Source: Bradyrhizobium oligotrophicum S58 (GTDB lineage Bacteria > Pseudomonadota > Alphaproteobacteria > Rhizobiales > Xanthobacteraceae). Taken from it: a stretch of DNA of 64,000 nucleotides. A program made the translations under genes and the position numbers. A model generated the notes under the pieces. The model saw nothing but the letters and a program-made list of their open reading frames with translations, searched no databases and was not told where the DNA came from. Shown one piece after another: positions 57,983 to 64,000 of this stretch. Every line of letters starts with the position of its first letter. The first letter of the stretch is position 1. The stretch lies in contig NC_020453.1 of the NCBI RefSeq assembly GCF_000344805.1, positions 124,001-188,000 of the forward strand. The letters are read 5' to 3'.

Positions 57983-58801
57983 TTAGAACAGGTCCTTGAG
58001 GCCGAGCACGTCGTCCATCGTGTAGTAGCCCGGCGGCTTGCCATGGGCCCACAGCGCCGCCTTGAGCGCGCCATGAGCGAAGATCATGCGGTCCTCGGCC
58101 TGGTGCGACAGCACCAGCCGCTCGGAGGGACCGGCGAAGATGACGCTGTGATCGCCAGCCGCGGTGCCGCCACGCAGCGAGGCGAAGCCGATGTCGCCGG
58201 CGCGGCGCTCGCCGGTGATGCCGTCGCGGCCGCGGACGGAATGCTCATCGAGCGTGATGCCGCGGCCGTCGGCGGCGGCGCGGCCCAGCATCAGGGCCGT
58301 GCCGGAGGGCGCGTCGACCTTGTGCTTGTGGTGCATCTCGAGGATCTCGATGTCGAAGCCGGCATCCAGCGACTTCGCCACCTGCTTCACCAGCGCCGCG
58401 AGCAGATTGACGCCGAGGCTCATATTGCCGGACTGCACCACGATGGCGCGCTTGGTGACGCTCTTGATGACGGCGTCGTCGGAAGACGACAGGCCGGTGG
58501 TGCCGACGACGTGGACGAGGCCGCGCTCGGCGGCAATGGCGACATTGGCGATGGTCGCCGCCGGCACCGTGAAATCGAGGATGCCGTCGGCCTCTGCGGA
58601 CATCGCCCAGAGATCGGCCGACAGCTTGATGCCGTTGGCGGGCAGGCCGGCGAGCATGCCGGCATCCTTGCCGATCAGCTCGGAGGTCGGCGCCTCGAGC
58701 GCGCCCGCCAGCACGGCGCCGTCGGTGTCGGCGATGGCCCGCACCAAGGCCCGGCCCATGCGGCCGCCGGCTCCTGCAACGATCAAGCGCATCTCGGACA
58801 T
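57983..58801 (-). CDS. dapB: 4-hydroxy-tetrahydrodipicolinate reductase
   Basis: Lysine/diaminopimelate pathway reductase of 272 residues. NAD(P) motif [16 protein letters not shown] (residues 7-22), substrate motif [16 protein letters not shown] with the catalytic His and Lys, and [20 protein letters not shown]. Start ATG at 58799-58801 has GGAGGAAG upstream. Confidence 0.96.
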   Translation of the reverse strand: MSEMRLIVAGAGGRMGRALVRAIADTDGAVLAGALEAPTSELIGKDAGMLAGLPANGIKLSADLWAMSAEADGILDFTVPAATIANVAIAAERGLVHVVGTTGLSSSDDAVIKSVTKRAIVVQSGNMSLGVNLLAALVKQVAKSLDAGFDIEILEMHHKHKVDAPSGTALMLGRAAADGRGITLDEHSVRGRDGITGERRAGDIGFASLRGGTAAGDHSVIFAGPSERLVLSHQAEDRMIFAHGALKAALWAHGKPPGYYTMDDVLGLKDLF

Positions 58802-58879
58802 GTCTTCCTCCGCCCCTCCAGGGCTATAGCCGGGGCTCGCAGCGCCGGCAACCGAGGCCGGCAAGGCGTGGTGCGTAGG

Positions 58880-59182
58880 TCAGGGCTGCGGGCCGTCGTA
58901 ACCGTCGATGATCACCAGGTCGCCTTCCGAATGCGGCGCGCGCATCGCGACCAGGCGCTGATATTCCGGAGAATTGTAGCACGCCAGCGCGGTCGCGTAG
59001 TCCTTGAACTCGATCACGACGTTGCGCGAGCGCGAGCTGCCTTCCTTGGTCTCGTACTGGCCGCCGCGGACCAGGAACCGGCCGCCGTACTGATGGAACA
59101 CGGCGCCGTTCTGCGCGACGTACTCCTTGTAGCCATCCATGTTGTGGACGTCGATGCGCGCGATCCAATAGGCCTTGGCCAT
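58880..59182 (-). CDS. DUF1330 family protein
   Basis: Small ferredoxin-fold (dimeric alpha/beta barrel) protein of 100 residues. The family pattern is seen: AYWIARIDVHNMDGYKEYV, RFLVRGGQYE and ACYNSPEYQRLVAMRAPHSEGDLVIIDGYDG. No catalytic function is known. It lies between pyrF and dapB. Confidence 0.88.
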   Translation of the reverse strand: MAKAYWIARIDVHNMDGYKEYVAQNGAVFHQYGGRFLVRGGQYETKEGSSRSRNVVIEFKDYATALACYNSPEYQRLVAMRAPHSEGDLVIIDGYDGPQP

Positions 59183-59230
59183 CCCTGTGGTCTCCTTGTC
59201 CTGAGGCGCTGTTGCTTAGCTTCGATCGGT

Positions 59231-59962
59231 CTAGCTTCGATTGGTCTTGCCGACCAGCGCGAGCGCGGCGGCGATGTCGGCGACGATGCTCTCGGCGGCG
59301 GCCGCGGGATCCGCGGCGCCGGTGACGGGACGGCCGACCACGAGGCGGTCGGCGCCGCCGGCGATCGCCAGCGCCGGGGTCATGATGCGCTTCTGGTCGC
59401 CAACGTCGGCACCCGCCGGACGGATCCCCGGGGTGACCAGCTGCATGTCAGGGCCGACGAGCGGGCGCACCAGCTGGGTCTCCTCGGGCGACAGGATCAG
59501 GCCGTGGATGCCGATGTCCTTGGCCTGGACGGCGCGCCTGGCGACGAGGTCCTTCACACCCATGGCATAGCCGGCGGCGGCGAGGTCGGCGTCGTCGTAG
59601 GAGGTCATCACGGTGACGGCGAGCAGCTCGAGGCTGGAGCCGGCCGCGCCGGCGAGCGCGGCCTTCATGCTCTGCGAAAAGCCGTGCACCGTGAGGAAGC
59701 GGGCGCCGAGCCTGGCGATCTGGCGGGTGGCGCGTTCGACCGTGGTCGGGATGTCGTGCAGCTTGAGGTCCATGAACACATGCTTGCCGGAGGCGGCGAG
59801 GCGCTCGGCGAGGCCGAGGCCGCCGGCATAGGTCAGCTCCATGCCGATCTTGTAGAACGTCACGTGATCGCCGAGCCGTGCGATCATGGCTTCGGCATCA
59901 GCCACGCTCGGCAGGTCGAGCGCCACGATCAGTCGGTCGCGCGGGGCAATCTCGGTCGGCAT
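59231..59962 (-). CDS. pyrF: Orotidine-5'-phosphate decarboxylase
   Basis: Last enzyme of UMP synthesis, 243 residues, TIM barrel. Catalytic set Asp65, Lys67 and Asp70 in [13 protein letters not shown]-terminal [16 protein letters not shown] and the phosphate loop near [12 protein letters not shown]. It begins 6 nt after the flavin reductase gene. Confidence 0.96.
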   Translation of the reverse strand: MPTEIAPRDRLIVALDLPSVADAEAMIARLGDHVTFYKIGMELTYAGGLGLAERLAASGKHVFMDLKLHDIPTTVERATRQIARLGARFLTVHGFSQSMKAALAGAAGSSLELLAVTVMTSYDDADLAAAGYAMGVKDLVARRAVQAKDIGIHGLILSPEETQLVRPLVGPDMQLVTPGIRPAGADVGDQKRIMTPALAIAGGADRLVVGRPVTGAADPAAAAESIVADIAAALALVGKTNRS

Positions 59963-59968
59963 GTCACC

Positions 59969-60547
59969 TCACATCGTATGTTGCGCCAGATCGATCAGTT
60001 GCCGCACCAGCGCGTCGAGCGCGCCGACGTCCGCCGGCTGCCTGAGTCGATCCATGTCGTTGTAGGCCTTGTCGGCAAAGGCCAGCGCGAGCTGGCTCGG
60101 AATCACGGTGGCGTTGCAGGCGGTCAGCATCAGCCGCAAGGCTGCGAGCGCACGAACGCCGCCGAAGCGGTTTTCGGAAGCCGCGGCGATCGCAAACGGC
60201 CGGCTGCGAAACACCGCGCCGCGGCTGCCCGGCGGCTCGTCGACCCGCGACAGCCAGGCGAGGGCATTGCTCAGCAGCGGCGGCACCGAGGCGTTGTATT
60301 CGGGCGTCACCAGCAGCACGCCATCATGCGCGGCGATCATGCGCTTCAGATCGAGCGCCTCGCGCGGCACGCCGGATCGGGTCTCGACATCGGCCTCGTA
60401 GATCGGCAGCGGGAAGTCGGCGAGTGAGATGCGCGTGACGTCGGCGCCGGCCTGCACGAACTGATAGGTCGCGGCGGCGGCGAGCCTGACGTTGTGCGAG
60501 CCGGCGCGGGTCGAGCCGGGGATGACGAGGATTTTCAGGGCGGACAT
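59969..60547 (-). CDS. NADPH-dependent FMN reductase family protein
   Basis: Flavodoxin-like reductase of 192 residues. FMN phosphate loop PGSTRAGSHNVRLA (about 9-22) and TPEYNASVPPLLSNALAWLSR (about 80-100) are the family marks of YieF/ChrR-type quinone or flavin reductases. The start MSALKILVIPGS (ATG at 60545-60547) is preferred. Between pmtA and pyrF on the same strand. Confidence 0.88.
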   Translation of the reverse strand: MSALKILVIPGSTRAGSHNVRLAAAATYQFVQAGADVTRISLADFPLPIYEADVETRSGVPREALDLKRMIAAHDGVLLVTPEYNASVPPLLSNALAWLSRVDEPPGSRGAVFRSRPFAIAAASENRFGGVRALAALRLMLTACNATVIPSQLALAFADKAYNDMDRLRQPADVGALDALVRQLIDLAQHTM

Positions 60548-60592
60548 CGCGCGGTCGGACAACGACCCGCTACGAAGTGCCGCAGCTGCCGG

Positions 60593-61195
60593 TCAGGGCT
60601 TGCGATACACCCAGACGCGCGCCGGCGGAAGGTTCATCCAGATCCGCTCGGAGGCCTGCGTGGTGACGCCGGGCAGCGACTTCGGAATCGGCGGCACGAC
60701 CGAATAGGTGAACTGCACGAAGGGGGCGTTGGGCGACATCGCCGCGAACGCATCGCGCACCAGCTTCATGCGGGTCAGCATCGGCTTGGTGACGAGCGGC
60801 AGGCCGGAGACGACGGCCGCGGCTGGGGCGCTCAGGATGTTCCAGAGCGTATCGCGCAGCCGGTAGGCATCGCCCTGAACGACCTTGGCCTGCGGATAGC
60901 GGTCGCGCAGCAGCGCGCAGAAGCCGGGATTATATTCGACCAGGACGAGCCGCTTCTGATCGACGCCATGCTCGACCAGCGCATTGGTGATCGCGCCGGT
61001 GCCGGGCCCGAGCTCGATCACCGGGCCGGTGCCATGGGGATCGACATACTGCGCCATGGTGCGGGCCAGCAGCCGACCCGACGGCATGACGGCACCCATG
61101 TGCAGCGGCTTTTCGATCCATGAGCGGAGGAAGCGCACTTCGTCGTCCAGACGGAGAGGCTTTTTCGACGCACGCACGGACGTATGAAGGGGCAT
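60593..61195 (-). CDS. pmtA: Phospholipid N-methyltransferase PmtA
   Basis: SAM-dependent enzyme of about 200 residues, of the rhizobial PmtA type, which methylates phosphatidylethanolamine to phosphatidylcholine. SAM motif GPVIELGPGTGAITNALVEHGV (57-78), RLVLVEYNPGFCALL and VVQGDAYRL follow. The N-terminus has an amphipathic basic region that can bind membranes. Start ATG at 61195 gives the family length; a GTG at 61222 is possible. Confidence 0.9.
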   Translation of the reverse strand: MPLHTSVRASKKPLRLDDEVRFLRSWIEKPLHMGAVMPSGRLLARTMAQYVDPHGTGPVIELGPGTGAITNALVEHGVDQKRLVLVEYNPGFCALLRDRYPQAKVVQGDAYRLRDTLWNILSAPAAAVVSGLPLVTKPMLTRMKLVRDAFAAMSPNAPFVQFTYSVVPPIPKSLPGVTTQASERIWMNLPPARVWVYRKP

Positions 61196-61429
61196 CTCAC
61201 TACCAGACGGGACCGTTTTCACGGCGATGTCAGAAAAGAGTCACAAAGACGTATAGGTCGCAGGCGAGGCGGTCAAGCCGAACCGTAACGTACGATTAAG
61301 GCTGCCGGCCCCGGGTCATACAGTTGAATTTGATAATTTTTTGCATGTGCAGAGCAGCAAAGCCGCCCGACATGCACAACCTGAGGTCGCTCGCCGACAT
61401 GCCCCGCCCACTCGCCGCAATGACCCGGC

Positions 61430-62560
61430 TCAGCTTGCCGCCTTGCCGAAGAAATCCTTCACCTTGGTGAAGAAACCGGCGGCCTCGGGCTGCGTCGCCC
61501 CGGACGACAGCTTCTCGAACTCGGCCAGCAATTCCTGCTGCTTCTTGGTCAGATTCTGCGGCGTCTCGACCACGACCTGGACATACATGTCGCCGGTCTG
61601 GCGCGAGCGCAGCACCGGCATGCCCTTGGCCGCGATCCGGAACCGGCGCCCCGACTGCGCACCGGCCGGAATCTTGACCTTGGTCTTGCCCTTGTCGATC
61701 GTCGGCACCTCGAACTCGCCGCCAAGCGCCGCCGTCACCATCGAGATTGGCACCCGGCAGTGCAGGTCGGCGCCATCGCGCTGGAAGAACTCGTGCGTGC
61801 TCAGCGACAGGAAGATGTAGAGATCGCCCGGCGGTCCGCCGCGCAGGCCCGCCTCGCCCTCGCCGGCGAGACGAATGCGGGTGCCGTCCTCGACGCCCTG
61901 GGGAATGTTGACCGAGAGTGTACGGTCACGTGTGACCCGGCCCGAGCCCGAGCATGACGGGCACGGATCCTCGATCATCTGGCCACGGCCGTGACAGCCG
62001 GGGCAGGTCCGCTCCAGCGTGAAGAACCCTTGCGCCTGCCGGACACGGCCGGCACCGCCGCACATCGCGCAGGCCTTCGGTTTGGTGCCGGCCTTGGCGC
62101 CGGTGCCGGAGCAGGATTCGCAGGTCACCGAGACCGGAATCTCGATCTGGGCGGTCTTGCCGAGGAACGCCTCCTCGAGCGTGATCTCCATGTTGTAGCG
62201 CAGGTCGGCGCCGCGCTCGCGACCCGTTCCGCCGCGGCGCTGCCCGGCCATGCCGAACAGATCCTCGAAAATGTCGGAGAACGAGGAGGCGAAGCCGGCG
62301 CCGAAGCCGTGCGCACCCCCCATGCCGCCCTGCTCGAACGCGGCGTGGCCGTAGCGGTCATAGGCGGCGCGCTTGTCGGCGTCGCGCAGCACCTCATAGG
62401 CCTCGTTGATTTCCTTGAACTTCACCTCGCTGGAGGCATCGCCCGGATTCTTGTCCGGATGCCACTTCATGGCCAGCTTGCGAAAGGCGCCCTTGAGCTT
62501 GGTCTCGTCGGCGTCGCGTTCGACTTCCAGGGTCTCGTAGTAGCAGCGCTTGGTGGACAT
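61430..62560 (-). CDS. dnaJ: Chaperone DnaJ
   Basis: Hsp40 co-chaperone of 376 residues. J domain (1-70) with the HPD in KWHPDKN, a Gly/Phe region ([13 protein letters not shown]), four zinc motifs [24 protein letters not shown] and CPSCSGSG, then the C-terminal client-binding domains. It stimulates DnaK ATPase. It follows dnaK by 146 nt containing hairpins. Start ATG at 62558-62560. Confidence 0.96.
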   Translation of the reverse strand: MSTKRCYYETLEVERDADETKLKGAFRKLAMKWHPDKNPGDASSEVKFKEINEAYEVLRDADKRAAYDRYGHAAFEQGGMGGAHGFGAGFASSFSDIFEDLFGMAGQRRGGTGRERGADLRYNMEITLEEAFLGKTAQIEIPVSVTCESCSGTGAKAGTKPKACAMCGGAGRVRQAQGFFTLERTCPGCHGRGQMIEDPCPSCSGSGRVTRDRTLSVNIPQGVEDGTRIRLAGEGEAGLRGGPPGDLYIFLSLSTHEFFQRDGADLHCRVPISMVTAALGGEFEVPTIDKGKTKVKIPAGAQSGRRFRIAAKGMPVLRSRQTGDMYVQVVVETPQNLTKKQQELLAEFEKLSSGATQPEAAGFFTKVKDFFGKAAS

Positions 62561-62590
62561 CAATCAAACCCGCCCGAACTTCGCCCAACA

Positions 62591-62622
62591 GGAACGGCTC
62601 GCGCGACCGTCGCGCGCGTTCC
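62591..62622 (-). other. Long GC hairpin in the dnaK-dnaJ gap
   Basis: GGAACG and CGCGCGA on the left pair with TCGCGCG and CGTTCC on the right, with a 3-nt bulge (GCT) and a 3-nt loop. It lies 31 nt before the dnaJ start and may affect the relative yield of DnaJ. Confidence 0.5.
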
Positions 62623-62631
62623 GGGGCCAAA

Positions 62632-62686
62632 TGAAAATGACCCCCATCCAACGAGCCGCGACGTGTGCTCTTGGCATGGGGGTCAT
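62632..62686 (-). terminator. Terminator-like hairpin after dnaK
   Basis: ATGACCCCCAT (62637-62647) is the exact complement of 62676-62686, an 11-bp stem with a 28-nt loop. Read leftward it runs into TTTCATTT, 20 nt after the dnaK stop. It should lower transcription from dnaK into dnaJ. Confidence 0.6.
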
Positions 62687-62706
62687 GGTCATTACCTCTG
62701 CCTCAG

Positions 62707-64000
<1,294 letters not shown>

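Noticed and set aside
57317..60427. 1036-residue frame antisense to gpmA-dapB-pyrF
   Set aside because: The opposite strand has four or more well-supported enzymes; the long frame is a high-GC artefact.

Overview
The window reads as chromosomal DNA of an alphaproteobacterium of the Bradyrhizobium/Rhodopseudomonas group, most likely Bradyrhizobium. The grounds are high-GC codon use throughout, a rhizobial-type PmtA, a heat-shock sigma-type promoter before hsp20, FixNOQP-type cbb3 oxidase genes and several families of dispersed palindromic repeats. This placement comes from reading protein sequences and gene order, not from a database search.

Layout. 0-3.6 kb: end of a glycerol-3-phosphate-type ABC importer (ugpB-A-E-C). 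3.6-4.5 kb: hsp20 with a DUF1150 gene. 4.6-12 kb: a GNAT gene, then the leftward nitrogen-PTS/sigma54/LPS-transport block ptsN-hpf-rpoN-lptB-lptA-lptC, then RNase D. 12.2-16.8 kb: a compact leftward cbb3 oxidase operon ccoN-O-Q-P, a 70-aa membrane protein, a DUF2189 gene and ccoS, without ccoG/H/I. 17.4-20.3 kb: a divergent TRAP transporter (dctP-Q-M). 20.7-23.8 kb: a leftward PQQ alcohol dehydrogenase, cytochrome c and periplasmic binding protein set, with a lanthanide-type active-site signature. 24.7-28 kb: a 3-hydroxyisobutyrate-dehydrogenase-family gene, a repeat-rich stretch with tRNA-Leu(CAG), and an NDUFA9-like epimerase. 28-32 kb: uppP, an FzlA-like GST-fold gene, queG and an alpha/beta hydrolase. 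32.3-38.4 kb: infC (ATT start), rpmI, rplT, pheS, a DUF559 nuclease gene inserted between pheS and pheT, then pheT. 38.4-46.7 kb: a TauE-type permease, a metallo-beta-lactamase-fold protein, an amine-oxidase-like flavoprotein, an NlpC/P60-like hydrolase, csoR and a divergent copper ATPase, and a CysZ/EI24-like membrane protein. 46.6-49.8 kb: type III polyketide synthase, methyltransferase and MFS exporter operon. 50-52.6 kb: nth, DUF2244 and an Ada/MGMT-like gene. 52.6-56.8 kb: a lower-GC island holding an AAA+ ATPase and subtilisin pair that matches the IetAS anti-phage defence type. 56.8-64 kb: a leftward block gpmA, dapB, DUF1330, pyrF, flavin reductase, pmtA, dnaJ and the end of dnaK.

Relations between genes. 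The cbb3 oxidase serves low-oxygen respiration. The quinoprotein set oxidises alcohols in the periplasm and passes electrons to its own cytochrome. CsoR sits over a palindrome shared with the copper ATPase. The polyketide synthase, methyltransferase and exporter overlap by 4 nt each and probably make, methylate and export alkylpyrone-like lipids. The intergenic DNA carries many palindromic repeats. One about 300-bp type occurs twice (about 26.1 and 56.9 kb) with compensatory base changes in two helices, which points to selection on its fold. The DUF559 gene is flanked by inverted copies of another repeat.
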